Below, piece after piece: positions 32,791-45,614 of a stretch of 64,000 nucleotides of DNA. This DNA comes from Topomyia yanbarensis (taxonomy: Eukaryota > Arthropoda > Insecta > Diptera > Culicidae). Each line of letters opens with the position of its first letter. The stretch's first letter is position 1. Both the position numbers and the translations under genes were made by a program. The DNA is taken from assembly GCF_030247195.1 (NCBI RefSeq), contig NC_080671.1, positions 105,697,845 to 105,761,844 on the forward strand. Reading direction: 5' to 3'. The notes beneath the pieces were generated by a model. The model was not told where the DNA came from. It did no database searches and saw only the letters and a list, made by a program, of their open reading frames with translations.

Positions 32791-33341
32791 AGTATTTTAG
32801 TGCTTCGGAAAAAAATGTTTTGATTTTAACTTCGCATGAACATGTAAAGGTAGATCGAATTCTAGCTAAATGAAATCAATAACATAGAAAAATTTAGCCA
32901 TCGATTTATCCGATGGATTGCCTAATATTGCTGTCCGTGAAATACGGTGTTGTTCCGGATATATCACCCTAAAGGAAAGACTTACTTGTTGTCTCTTATG
33001 CAGTTGCGTTTCGGCTTCGCCTCGCCAGAAACCGACACTAACTGCTAGGCCTGCTAAGCCAAGATAAGTTTCGGCTTCACTGTGTCTCATCGGCATAAAC
33101 AGAACTTCTGCTCGGACGGAACATCACGTTTGATCAGTCGTTCGATAGAAATACAAAGTGTGTTTTAGTTTTAAGGGATTTGCGTCAAGTCGGCGCTAAT
33201 CTATTCCGACAAAAAGTTAGTGTCGTTTTCTGATGAGAAATAAGAAATAAGGATTTGTGCACTCAAGTGAAAAGACTGGTTTTACCAACAAATTTTCACC
33301 CTAGTGAGAGATTTTGGTGTTTACCAAATTTTCCTCCTTAG
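32791..33341. other. Non-coding stretch, nothing firm
   Basis: AT-rich, with a short GC-richer block near 33000-33090. No gene, element ends or RNA gene could be supported. Confidence 0.4.
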
Positions 33342-33349
33342 GGTGAAAT

Positions 33350-33543
33350 TAGAAAAACTCTAGTAAGAGAACTGCGGAGAGAAAAACAGCATTTTTGACA
33401 ACGTATGCCCCGGCATTGTATGGCAACACGTCCAATGTTATATGGATAGGCAATGTTCGATAGGATTCGCTTTTTTACAGCTAACCGCGAATCCAATCGA
33501 TTCAAAATGGAGTCAGCGCAGTTCTCTTTCTAGAGTTTTTCTA
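33350..33543. mobile_element. hAT-type MITE, 194 bp
   Basis: Flanked by the 8-bp direct repeat GGTGAAAT (33342-33349 and 33544-33551). The inverted ends read TAGAAAAACTCTAGTAAGAG and TAGAAAAACTCTAGAAAGAG, about 27 bp in all. No coding capacity. Confidence 0.85.
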
Positions 33544-33551
33544 GGTGAAAT

Positions 33552-35843
33552 ATAGCATAGTGTCTCTTATGTCCAATTGAGACATATCCGACATAACTTC
33601 ATTGTTTTCCATGGCCAATATATAAAACGGGCACGTAAAATTTCAGTGCGATATATTTATTATAAAAATAAACGTTTATATTATTTAAAAAATAAACCTG
33701 AAGCCAACAACACAACCACTTTCTCACGACAAAAATTTTCTGCTGCACCGGAAGATGCAACCGATAAGATTTTTCAGAAGGCTTGACGATCAAGCCTGTC
33801 TATAACATCATGAAAAATCTTAAGATATTGTATAAAACTGGCAACTTTAGTTCTAATTGGATTTATAATGAACCAAATTGAATGGTTGATGAACACAGCA
33901 TGAACACTGCGTCAAATGATATTTCGACGAGTTTTGATTCGAGCCAAAAATAGGGGCCCCCAAATCACCACAAAATTTGCTTATGAGTTCAATATATGAG
34001 ATTTGTCAAGTTGTCCCCGGGCTGATCATAACAAACTTTTTCGAAAAAAAACTCATTTAAAAATTGCTCTTGTATCAAAATGTTCTAATTGTCAGAGTTA
34101 ATCATGGAGATTTGTAAACCAAGCACAACCACGAAGTTTTGTTCGAATAGGTGATGGTCATATTTTATAGTCGGCCGTTTTCTCATGGTATATTTGGATA
34201 TCCAGAAAATGTCCATCGTAGCACGACTTTTTTCGCTCATGATGACGAAACATTCAACTTGAAAAATGAAGCTCTTTCATTGTAAGTTGTCAAAACACAT
34301 AGTGGCATATATATCCGGATTTTAACTCAAGCAAGCTTTAATGGATTGAAGATACAGTGAGATACAAGCCTTACCACACTACTTCAAAATTTATTATGAA
34401 CTGAAAATCGTTATTTAAATTTTGATTTATGCTAGCACACGAATAAATTCAACCTGTTTGAAACCAGCGTCCCATGTAGCAAAACATGTTGCAATCACAT
34501 AAATTGTATGATGTTCAACTGCAGCACAACACGTAATCGTCTAGTTCCATGAACACATCCTAAGCATATGCAAAACTCACCATTGAATACGGAAGGTTGT
34601 TTCTGGCTCTTCGTTTACTTTGGCAAGCAAGCGATGTTCCCATTCAGCACCAGAATCGCACATTCCGAACTGTTTTAGCTCATATGATAAACGCGAGCTT
34701 CGTGCAAAAATCCCCCTCATGCCCGTACATACGATCGGAAGGAGTTAAAATCCCGAACAAAACTGAAGGCTGCAGGCAGCTGATGACAGTAAGCCGCTAT
34801 AAAAACCTCACGCCCGTTTAAATTGGACAAAACGGATATTTAGATACAATCTCTCACCAAAAGCAACGAATAGAAGGCAGGAAAACATCGATGATGGGGC
34901 AGCCGGCTGGTTTAGCTCAAGCTATATGACAGACGGAAAACATCCGATCTGCAGCGCAGGAACGTGCTTGCTTCATAATTCCGCTTAGTCTCCTGTTTTA
35001 TGTTTGCGACCGAACCGAGTTTTGCTAATAAGCTTCGACTGACAGGAACATGTGTTTGATGCTCTAAATTTATCCGCTAAATATGATATTGCTGTTGATA
35101 AATAGTCACTCGAAGCGGAAAATATGTTGCATGTCTATTTGTGAAAGAAAGAAAAAAAATTGTTGGAAAACAGTTGAACACTACTGAGTTGTGTTTTAAA
35201 ACGCATACAGACGGCAAAGTTGAGACAGGTTTCCCTAATTAGAAAAATGAATAACCTCATCAAGGCATGGTGAACACACTTTTAAATTATTGTGTGGATG
35301 TAGTATTAAGTGAGATAGGGGCTTGACTCTTGATTGGTCAAGAATTGTTTCTGCTAGGTACATTTATATACATTTTACTGTTTCGTCTATTAATATTGGA
35401 ATTTGAACAAACCTGCAACTTTAATTTTGAAAACCGGAAATATTTGTTGGGTATCCTGGATAGGATTTTGGAAATTCATTTGTCAAAGCCAACTGGTCTC
35501 AAGATTGGCGATTCTACGTTGAAACCGCTCGCAGATAGCGCAGGAAGGAAAGTGTTACTGATTTGATTCTGTTCTGTCATAGTGCATATATTTTCTGTGA
35601 ACATTGGTAAAAAATGACTTTTAAACACCAAATTACCGATCAGTTTGTTGATAATTGTTTATGAAAATGAAGGAAAACCATCATTTTATAAGATGATGAG
35701 TAAACATCTTGGGAAAAGAGTGTAAAACATATTGGTTTCTAATATTATTCGTAGAGCTATATGCGCGCTGTTTCGAAATGTAATTTGTTGAGCACCGTAG
35801 CCGCCGCAACAGCATTTCCCGTTCGTCCTAAGTTAAGCTAAAC
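33552..35843. other. AT-rich non-coding stretch
   Basis: Nothing recognised apart from the 8-bp hAT target copy at its right end. Reading frames of 60-80 codons here have no known motif and no coding-like composition. Promoters or enhancers cannot be judged from the sequence alone. Confidence 0.4.
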
Positions 35844-36022
35844 CAGGGATGCCAAGTGTTTTTTCGGAAAATCTGTAATATTTATTGAAAAAGTCTGGAT
35901 ATGTCTTGATGGACTAAAATTTATGGAGAACCATTATTGGACATTCATGAGCTGTTTTATTGCATATCGTTAATAAAACATATATGTATCTTCTTAAATA
36001 GTTTAAAAAAATAGAAAAGAGT

Positions 36023-38963
36023 CTACTGTTGAAGGTAGTCATACATATTATGGTTGTATTTAGATTTGATAGCTTGTGAAAAATTTACTAAACCACCTTC
36101 ACCAGTGTTCAACTTAACATAATTTTTCGTAGCCAATATTCCACGCATTGTAGAAACGTCCAACCTGTTTCGGGCTTTAGTTTTGTTAATATTGTACTCC
36201 GAAAACAGTCTTTCAACTGCCGCTGATGAGTGTGGTAAAATCAACAAGCTTGGTATAAATTGCCTGAGTTGAGGAAATGCCATCTCACCACCACATCTTC
36301 TAGTTGATAGATTTTTTCCCCAAAATTTTATACCTTCACTCTTATCATCTTTCGAGTATTTCGAAAAATCAATGTTGCGAAGTTCTCTGAATTCTTCGTC
36401 AAGCTGTTGAAATTTTTCTCGTAGAGCGATGCGCGAAAAATTTTCCATGAGTGGCAAAATTGAGCGATGCCTTCTGTTAATTATATTTTCAGGATCCAAA
36501 ATACTCAGATTCTTCATGACTGGGTCGTCGAAATTTATTCGTTTCTTAATCTGATGCGAGAGAGTTATGTAGAACCGCATTGCGTTGAGCTTGAAATCGT
36601 TCAGCTGATCTAGGGAAATGGTGTTGGTTTTCAGGTACTCTTTGATGAGCATTTCAGCAGTTGTCCCAACATATATGCTATCCAATCTTTCGTAGTTTTT
36701 CGGTTCGAATTCGATCTCACTCAAATCTGTTAGTGAATGCATGTATTCGCTTTTAAAGAAGTTGTCCAAAACTGTTCGGAATAGTCTTGAAACGCTCGAA
36801 TGGAGAATCTGTATTTCCGGCGTCTCGCTCTGAAAGAGCTTATTCATTTGGTTCACTAAATTCAGAATATATTATAAGAAAGCCAAATAGAGTTTTGTTG
36901 CAGAATTATTCAAGCATGCGTGTATGCTCATAACTTTGACCTTTTCAACGTGATCTACATTCGTTAGGAAACTGAAGTATATCCTGAGCGCCTCAAATCT
37001 ATCCAGAACTCTTTCAACCACGCTTTGCAACGACAACCATCTTGTAGCACAAGGATGTAACATTTTCAATGGTTTCAATTCAAGGAGCTCTTGAATTTCA
37101 TCAAATTTGCTTGTTCGCAAGGGACTACAACTGAGGTAACTAAATACATCACGACACATCTGCTCTATGTAGTCCGGAATATGCTTACAAGAATATGACG
37201 AACATAGAGCGAAACTGTGGCAAATACACTTCATCACGAAAAGTGACGGGCAGTCTTTTTTCAAATAAGCTCCCAATGACTTTTCGGCTGCTGTCATATT
37301 GTTAGCGCCATCTGCCGCATATCCAATCATTTTTTCTCGATATGGAATATCATCTCTTTCGAATAAAGATGTAACTTTGTTATATAATGTCGCGGAATCC
37401 GTTTCTGCGACTTGAATCAAATCATAGAAACAATCTTTAATAATCAATATGTCCTCGTCCCAGTAATAGGTTCGAGCAACTAGAGCTAGCGCCTTCTTAT
37501 TTGATAAGTCAGTTGATTCGTCAGCTATTAAACTAAACGAATAGTTTTGCAGATGCGAGGCTAGCTCATCATGCTGACCCTCCCCTAAAACATTTTTTAT
37601 CATACACGTGGCTTTCGTTCGACCTAGCTTGATTCCTTTAGCAATATCGGAATCGGGACAGATTCTCCGCATGCATGCAGCGAACACCTCGATCTCTGTA
37701 GCTGATTTGTTGTGAGCCGCTCCCCATGCACATAGCTGCAGTTCAGCATTACGCACTTTCTCACCTAAACTGGTGTTGGTGAACTTCTCGATCGTTGACG
37801 TCTGTTGCAAGGAACTTTCTCGCTTCTTGTGCTTTTCAGTCGCCGCATGTTTCATTAAATCCTTCAGACCACCTAAACATTTTATATCTTTATTACACAC
37901 TTTACAAAACCCAGCATGCTTGTCTGAGCTCTGAGAAAGCCACGAGTACTTGCACACCCAATCTTTTGAAAAACTTTGAATTGCTCTCTTCGTCTTTTTT
38001 ATTTCTGGAGTATCATCGACATCCTACAAACAATAACAATAATTAAATTGTAAATTTTAGTCTTATCCAGTTTAATAAAAAAATTGGAGAGAAATGACGT
38101 GTAAGCATAATGTATATTTCTACATACACTGCCGCTCTACGCATAATTGTCCCATGTGTACAGGGAATCCCATAGCACATGGGAAAGTCATGCGTATAGC
38201 GGCAGTACATTTGTAGCCAAATGTTTGTCAATACACTTTATTCGGCAATGGAGAACAACAGTCAATCCCGCATTCTTATTGTAAATAAGAGTTTATCTAA
38301 ATTTAATTTAATTTATATTTTTTAAATGGGGCCTTATAGGCTAAAAACATATATTTGAAAGATAATTGAAACTCAATGAACGTCATTTATTATTTAGATT
38401 GCAAATCGATTCACTTCTGGTGTGGGATTCAACTTGCATTAGTATTAAGTTAGATGAAACAGATTTTTAGTCAGTACCATGATGGAAAGTTGGTGCTTTT
38501 AGGTTCCATATCAAAATTAAGCTTACCGAGTCTTCCTGATCTGCTAAATCGTCCGCTTTATCATCATATGATGTTCGATCGATTAAGGAACGATTCCGAA
38601 TGGTGTTACGGGGCGCAACTTCTTCCTGTTGTCGAATTTCTTCAACGATGCTGCTAGCCGAAACGGTATCATCATCCTTTGGGTTTAAATTTGTTATTAT
38701 AAAGTGCATCGATATTAAAACAAAACATAAACTCACCGAAGTTTCAGCATTTGCCAACAATGTACTTTCCTCCACAGTCACATTACTAACAGGCATTACC
38801 TTAGAAATCTCGACTTTAGTTTCACGACTGACAGTCGAGCGATTTTCACGATTGCTGGTTTCTATGAAATATTCATTTAAATTTATGTTTATCTCGCATC
38901 AACATTGGAGTACATACCTTTAACAGAAAAATAGCTTCGAAGATCTGCGTTTCTTTTTGACAT
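36023..38963 (-). pseudogene. hAT transposase, four exons, one internal stop
   Basis: Exons by splice sites: 38963-38918 (ATG start, donor GTATGT), 38861-38737 (donor GTGAGT), 38676-38527 (donor GTAAGC) and 38023-36023; phases fit throughout. The model has 773 codons with an in-frame TAA at codon 491 (36874-36872). A BED zinc finger lies at C147, C150, H166 and H172. The catalytic core has SLIADESTDLS (first Asp), YAADGANNM (second Asp), the CICH motif and TRWLSLQSVVER (probable Glu). The hAT dimerisation domain, SSAAVERLFSEYN to RNRLDVSTMRG, is near residues 690-740. Apart from the stop, the frame is intact. The stop would remove the dimerisation domain, so this copy is probably inactive unless the stop is an assembly error. 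Confidence 0.88.
38128..38206. repeat. Inverted repeat (mini-MITE) in hAT intron 3
   Basis: Arms of about 31 bases, starting ACTGCCGCTCTACGCATA on the left and ACTGCCGCTATACGCATG on the other strand, with a short loop. It lies inside the third intron of the transposase gene. Confidence 0.7.
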
Positions 38964-39610
38964 TGTCGAAATTATAATGGCCAATATAAAAAAAACTTCC
39001 CTGCACTTTAATCATTAAATTTTATTTCGTCAATGTATAACGCGACGGACGCTGTGCGTGAACGAAATATCTGAAGGATAGATGAATGGAAACCATTAGA
39101 GCGAAAGAAAATGAATGCGTTTCTCTCAATGACTTCATACAAAGCTGCCCACAATATTTTCACAGTAAATCGCAAGTTACGGCAAGTAGCCTAGAACAAT
39201 AGGTTTGTTCCAGTACCAGGAGAAACTGGAAGTACTCCGGAGCAAACAGGGAGAAAATCGTTCCTGTACTATCTTCTTCTCTTTTTTCTTCTTCTGGTGG
39301 CAAACCGGAGTGAAAAGGAGCAAGCATCTCTTTCAACTCGCCTAGTCGCCTTTTGGGTTACTGGTTTTAATTGTACGGTACAGTGATATCAGTTGTATTT
39401 ACAAAAAGCGCCCTAGGAATCAGTTTAGCTAAATTGATAACCCACATATAATTATAAAACTTCTATTGTTTTTTTTTTAATTGTCTGGATAAATCTGGAT
39501 GAATACTCGGAAATCTGGACCAGACAAACAATAATCTGTATGTCTGGATGATATACAAAAATCTGGATAAATCCAGATAAATCTGGAAGGTTGGCATCCC
39601 TGAGCTAAAC

Positions 39611-40312
39611 CTTCATGAGATGGTGTAAATTCATGAAACTCTCCAGATCAGGCGAGGAAAGAATATATCCGGCTAATAGGAAAGTGTCAGCTTTGTATCA
39701 TGCACAGCCGATCCTTCTCTCCGATAGTCTTCACTGAATCTCCTACGTAGTTCAAAATATGAAGGAGTTTGACATTGGTACTGATTGGGTCTCGGTTTCG
39801 AGTTGGAACTTTATTTATGGAACGATTTTTTATAACCACAATAATACCCCGATTACATTTCGAAGAAATGTATGAGTGAAATGGTTGCAAATGGCTATAA
39901 TTTCAGAATAATTGCAAATAAAACTAAATTTCTTACTCGTTTCATTCATATTTTGGCAGTGGTAAGCTTTTTCCGAGAAGATAATGAAGATTTTGTTGTA
40001 AGTTACGACTCACTTACGGGTGAAAAAAAGCAAACTGTATCACTTTGCCAGTTCATGAGCTGAATCATAGGTGTCGCATGACTAATTTTGGCTTTGCCGC
40101 AAATCGCCAATAACTGATGCACAGTGTTTTAAAACGTCGTTTTCGTGCTCAAAATTAATAGCGTCCAAACCGTTAAATTTAGAAATATAGTTTCTTCGGA
40201 GAAGTGGTTGCCCTTATGATTGCACATCTACAGGAGTATATCATTCAGTGATTAATTCACCTATAAGTGATATACGAAATTTATTTTCGGAATTAATTAA
40301 GATAGAGACTTT
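39611..40312. other. Non-coding stretch right of the hAT element
   Basis: No element ends or gene recognised. Short frames near 39687-40063 lack known motifs. Confidence 0.4.
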
Positions 40313-40874
40313 GTGTCTTCGGTAAAGTTGTAGCAAATGTAACAACAAAAGAAATTGCTGAAGGCACCATATATCTAACTTTAATAGCACTAGTTTACAA
40401 GAAAAATGAAGCTTCAAGAAAAAGTATTTTATAGACTAATTTTGGGTCGCTGAACACGAAAACAATATTCTTTTTTTTGTTCAATAAAGGGGTTTTGTGA
40501 TATTCTCAAAAAACTCGTTTTTGAGCACTTTTTGTAGTTTTTAGTCAATGTTTCATGTCAAAATCATTCAATTAATTTAGTCAATATGCAGGTTGAAAGG
40601 TGTCGAGATGCCCTTTCCAAAAACATATACTATGTGTCGATCATATGTAAAATTTTTAGTGCTGCAAGCGACCAAAGTTTAAAAAAAGTGCATTTTTGAC
40701 CATTTTTAAAAGTCATTTTTAAATGATTTTTTTTCCGAAAAACGAAATTTTTTCGGGCCTTTTAGAATCTAAGATGACAAATAATATATTTACGTTAATT
40801 TTAAGCCTAATATCACTAACATTGGATGGAAAATGTTGATGCTATGGCACATTGAGCGAAATGGAAATTTTAGC

Positions 40875-41060
40875 GGACCCTGCCCTGGTGCGGCGGTTTA
40901 GAAGGTGTAGCACTGGTCTCATAAGCCAGTCAAATATTCGAGTCCCTATCGGGAAGGAGTCTCAGTGGGATCGTAGCACTAGCCACGTAATATTCTGTGA
41001 ACTGAGAATCTGCTGTGAAGCCTGTTGAAGCAGAAGGCTAAAATTCCTTTAATTCGTAAA
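40875..41060 (+). mobile_element. tRNA-derived SINE (probable)
   Basis: An A-box-like TAGCACTGGTC (about 40909) and a B-box-like ATTCGAGTCCC (about 40935) lie at tRNA-like spacing, with an anticodon-stem-like CTGGTCTCATAAGCCAG between them. The acceptor and T stems do not pair well, so this is not a functional tRNA gene. A non-tRNA body follows. Confidence 0.6.
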
Positions 41061-41521
41061 ATATGTACTCACCGCAGACAAAACAAAACTTTTCCAACGA
41101 TATTTCTTCATTTTAAAAAGAGTACTTAGTTGTACAATGAAATATCCAAAACCATTCAAATGCCGCAGGATGGATGGATGCAAGCTCGAGAAGACAGTAC
41201 CCAACACAAACAATAACTATCAAGTATAGAAGATTATTTCAGCCTAAAGTATGATTGTGCGAAAAATAAAAAGTTACAATTTTACACTCAGTGCTTCATA
41301 CCATTTACATTTTTCATCCGACTTTTGTGACCATTGGATTTATGGATTATACCATTAAAATTTATGCAAAAAGATTATTTATCTCATTAGATTATAAAAG
41401 AATTTTCTTCTGCCCTTGATTTATTATAACAAATTTACTAGAAATATGCATTTTTTAAAAAAAGGTCGAACATTAGACTTTTTTTTACTTTGGTCGATTG
41501 TAATCATAATAAATGTACATT

Positions 41522-41749
41522 TCTCGACAAACATACGATTACGCCTTATCAGCCAACTGTCAAACTTCTCTTTGAAAGGAAATTCCGGACAAACCGTTAG
41601 TGGTTAAACGCAGTTCATAGCAGTTCATGCAAAAGAAATCTTTTTTGTTTTGTTTACTATAAACATCTGTGATTGTCTAAAATTTCATTTCAAAGAGTTG
41701 ACAGTTTTTGACAGTTGGCTTTTAAGGCGTAATCATATGTTTGTCGAGA
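41522..41749. mobile_element. Foldback MITE, 228 bp
   Basis: The ends form an inverted repeat of about 55 bp beginning TCTCGACAAACATACGATTA and TCTCGACAAACATATGATTA and running through AGCCAACTGTCAAA to CTCTTTGAAA. The target duplication is unclear. Confidence 0.75.
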
Positions 41750-42780
41750 TTTGATCTACGCATATTATACATTTTCGTAAAGGGAACATCAATACCTTTC
41801 GAACTGTTTCGATCGGATCCTACTTGAACAAGATATTGACAAATAACTAAAATAGTACCCAAAAACACCTTTTTCAAAGTAATCTTGAAAATACTTCTTT
41901 GAAAAAATGGACTTGGTTGTCGTATTCAGCGATCCAAAATTAACTGATGAAACACCTTTCTTCTTAGCTTATCGCGATTACTTTAAAATTGTTAAAATCT
42001 GTCACATTAGATTCTGAAAATATGAAAAATAATTTTTCTGTAATAAAAAATAGAGCAAAAACAAAAAAGCGGAAGCAAAAGAAAAACTTTTTTTTAAACT
42101 CGAACTTCTTTGAAAGAGAACTAGTTTTATTTTCGTATTCAGCGACCCAAAATTAATCTAGAAAACACTTTTTCTCGTAACTTAATTTTTCTTGTAAACT
42201 AGTGTAATCTTATTTGAGATGTGAAAAACAGACCAATTTTCACTCGGTGCCTAATAACATCACCAGTTTTTGTTGGATTTTCGTGATCTTAAGCTTAAAA
42301 TGTACGTGAGAAATTTGCCTGTCATATAAGATTTTAAAAGATATTTTTGCTGATTTATTTTTTTATGAAAAATCAACCAAAAATTAGTAATTTTACCAAA
42401 CACTACTTTTTTTTGACTTTTGTTGCTCTTAACCCTAAATTGTTGATATTTTATCCTAACATTTTATACATTTTTAAAATGGGCACATCAATACCTTTAG
42501 AATGGTGAGTCGTTTGTGTTAATCGGAAGATTTGTTCCTGAGATATTGACCAAAAACTGCAAAAAGTGCTCAAAAACACCTTTTTTAAAAAATCACAAAA
42601 ACGGTTCTTTGAAAAAGAAAATGGATATGATTTTCGTGGTCGGCGATCCAAAATTGACTTAGAAAGCACCTTTTATCTTAACTTCATGCAATTAACCCAA
42701 AATTTGTAAACTAGTGTAGTTTGCAAGTTATGGAACATATTGTATGGAAGACCTCTTAAAGTTAGTTTTTTTCATTATAA

Positions 42781-43974
42781 CTTTTTGCCTTTCTCAATAG
42801 AAAGGTATTGTAATTGCTCTGAAAACCGACTTTTTAACGGAGGCCCGGAGGGCCGAGTGAAATATACCATTCGATTCAGTTCGTCGAGTTCGGCAAATGT
42901 CTGTGTGTGTATGTATGTGTGTATGTATGTATGTGTGTGTGTATGTGTGTGTATGTGACCAAAAATGTCACTCATTTTTCTCAGAGATGGCTGAACCGAT
43001 TTTGACAAACTTAGTCTCAAATGAAAGGTGCAACGTTCCCATAGGCTGCTATTGAATTTCTAATGGATCCGACTTCCGGTTCCGGAATTACAGGGTGATA
43101 AGTACGAACACGCAGAAAATGTCGATTTTAATAAATTCTGCAATGAATGTATAAAGGTGAAAATTTTTCCAAAATATGACCACAACTGCTTCGATTTCTA
43201 GTATTAGGTCACTAACATCCATTCAAAGTCTATTTGGCCACATTGGCCACCATCCTCGGTTCCGGAAGCCCCGGCGGAAGTATCTAAATTCAGAATAACA
43301 GTCACATCAGTTTCTCGGAGATGGCTAGACCGATTCGACTAAACTTGACCTCAAATGAAAGGTATTGCGTCCCCGTAAATGGCTATTTAATTTCATCCCG
43401 ATCCGACTTCCGGTTCCGGAGTTACAGGTTGTGGCGTGCGCTCACATAGCAAATTGTGATTCAAACCGATACTCCGATGAAAGCAAAAAAGGTAAAAATT
43501 TCGCTAAAATGTCTCTCAAACAACTTAAATTTGCTGTTCTAGGTCACCGACGGCCAACCAAACTTTCGTTGACTACATTGACCACCATAGACGGTTCCGG
43601 AAGTGCCCGGGAAAAGCGGCCATCTTTCAAAATTTACGAACTCACATCAGTTTCCCGGAAATGGTTGGGCTGATTTTCACAAACTTAGTCCCAAATGATA
43701 GCTATAATATCCCCATAGATGTCTATAAAATTTCGTACGGATCGCTTATATGGGTCCGGAAATATAGACTAAACCGTCCGGTCACATATGAAATTCCCAT
43801 ATAAGCCGGAACTCAATTTTTTTTCAAAGGGGGGACCTCATGAAATTTCAGAAATCGAATTCGTATTTTTGATGCCAAACATCTTTAAAATGCATGAAAC
43901 GTCGAGATTTTAGGTTATCTCGAAAATTTTTTTTTTATAAAAATCGACTTTTTGGGACTTTGCCGAATTCGCAC
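42781..43974 (+). repeat. 1.19-kb repeat, tandem unit 1
   Basis: Starts CTTTTTGCCTTTCTCAATAG and includes GGAGGCCCGGAGGGCCGAGT, a (GT)n/(GTAT)n tract at about 42900-42956 and several GACTTCCGGTTCCGG blocks. The next unit begins 1,194 bp later. The two short frames carrying VCVCMYVC are shadows of the microsatellite. Confidence 0.85.
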
Positions 43975-45180
43975 CTTTTTGCCTTTCTCAATAGAAAGGT
44001 ATTGCAATTGCTCTGAAAACCGACTTTTTAACGGAGGCCCGGAGGGCCGAGTGACATATACCATTCGATTCAGTTCGTCGAGTTCGGCAAATGTCTGTGT
44101 GTGTATGTATGTGTGTATGTATGTGTGTGTGTGTGTATGTGTGTGTGTATGTGACCAAAAATGTCACTCATTTTTCTCAGAGATGGCTGAACCGATTTTG
44201 ACAAACTTAGTCTCAAATGAAAGGTGTAACGTTCTCATAGGCTGCTATTGAATTTCTAATGGATCCGACTTCCGGTTCCGGAATTACAGGGTGATGAGTA
44301 CGATCACGCAGAAAACGTCGATTTTAAGAAATTCTGCAATGAATGTATAATGGTGAAAAATTTTCCAAAATGTGACCACAACTGCTTCGATTTGTAGTAC
44401 TAGGTCATTAACAGCCATTCAAAGTCTCTTTGGTCACATTGGCCACCATCATCGGTTCCGGAAGCCCCGGCGGAAGTATCCAAATTCAGACTAACAGTCA
44501 CATCGGTTTCTCGGAGGTGGCTAGACCGAATCAACCAAACTTAGTCTCAAATGAAAGATGTTGCGTCCCCGTAAATGGCTATTAAATTTTATCCCCAACC
44601 GACTTCCGGTTCCGGAGTTACGGGTTGTGGCGTGCGATCACATAGCAAATTGTGATTCAAACCGATACCCCGATGGAAGCAAAAAAGGTAAAAATTTCGC
44701 TAAAATGTCTCTCAAATAACTTAACTTTGCAGTTCTAGGTCACCGACGGCCAAACAAACTTTCGTTGACTACATTGACCACTATAGACGGTTCCGGAAGT
44801 GCCCGGGAAAAGCGGCCATCTTTCATAACTAGCAAACTCATATCAGTTTCTCGAAAATGGTTGGGCCGATTTTCACAAACTTAGTCCCAAATGATAGCTA
44901 TATTATCCCCACAGATGTCTGTAAAATTTCGCACGGATCGCTTGTATGGTTCCGGAAATATAGACTGAACGGTCCGGTCACACATGAAATTCCCATATAA
45001 GCCGGAACTCAAAATTTTTTTTCAAAGGGGGGACCCCATGAAATTTCAGAAATCGAATTCGTATTTTTGATGCCAAACATCTTTAAAATGCATGAAACGT
45101 CGAGATTTAATGTTATCTCGAAAAATTTTTTTTTATAAAAATCGACTTTTTGGAACTTTGCCGATTTCGCACCTTTTTTC
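43975..45180 (+). repeat. 1.19-kb repeat, tandem unit 2
   Basis: Matches unit 1 along its whole length with scattered substitutions and small indels. The (GT)n tract lies at about 44093-44152. It ends at GCCGATTTCGCACCTTTTTT, where a different tandem repeat starts. Confidence 0.85.
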
Positions 45181-45608
45181 AGTTCAATATTACCGTGGCT
45201 GTTTTTTCTTTTTCAAAATTTTAGAACTCGAATAATGATTTATTTTCCTGTATATAGTTGTCATGTGATGTATGATAATAAAATGTAATATATGCATTTA
45301 AAAGTTTTTAATGAGTATAAACAACGCACACATTCTCGTGATTCATGATTGAGAAAGGCACAATTGCACCGCTAGGTGGATTAAAATAGGTTTTTCAGTT
45401 CAATATTACCGTGGCTGTTTTTTCTTTTTCAAAATTTTAGAATAATGAATAATGATTTATTTTCCTGTATATAGTTGTCATGTGATGTACAATAATAAAA
45501 TGTAATATATGCATTTAAAAGCTTTTAATGAATATAAACAACGCACACATTCTCGTGATTCATGATTGAGAAAGGCAGAATTGCACCGCTAGGTGGATTA
45601 AAATAGGT
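45180..45608 (+). repeat. About 214-bp tandem repeat, two units
   Basis: Two copies start at about 45180 and 45396 with CAGTTCAATATTACCGTGGC and end with GCACCGCTAGGTGGATTAAA. Each includes ATTGAGAAAGGC, the reverse of GCCTTTCTCAAT at the start of the 1.19-kb units, so these are probably the 3' end of the same element family, duplicated. Confidence 0.8.
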
Positions 45609-45614
45609 TTTTAT

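Larger units (their letters stand above)
35844..39602 (-). mobile_element. Full-length hAT DNA transposon
   Basis: It has an 8-bp target duplication AGCTAAAC (35836-35843 and 39603-39610). The inverted ends are CAGGGATGCCAAG and CAGGGATGCCAAC. Subterminal AATCTGGAT-type repeats are dense near the right end and present near the left. It carries one four-exon transposase gene on the minus strand. Length is 3,759 bp. The exact duplication and ends indicate a fairly young insertion. Confidence 0.92.

Noticed and set aside
34597..34821. 74-codon frame as a possible host gene
   Set aside because: No motif, no splice or promoter evidence, AT-rich surroundings.
40875..41060. Functional tRNA-Met gene
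   Set aside because: An anticodon-stem-like CTCATAA loop exists, but acceptor and T stems do not pair; a SINE head is more likely.
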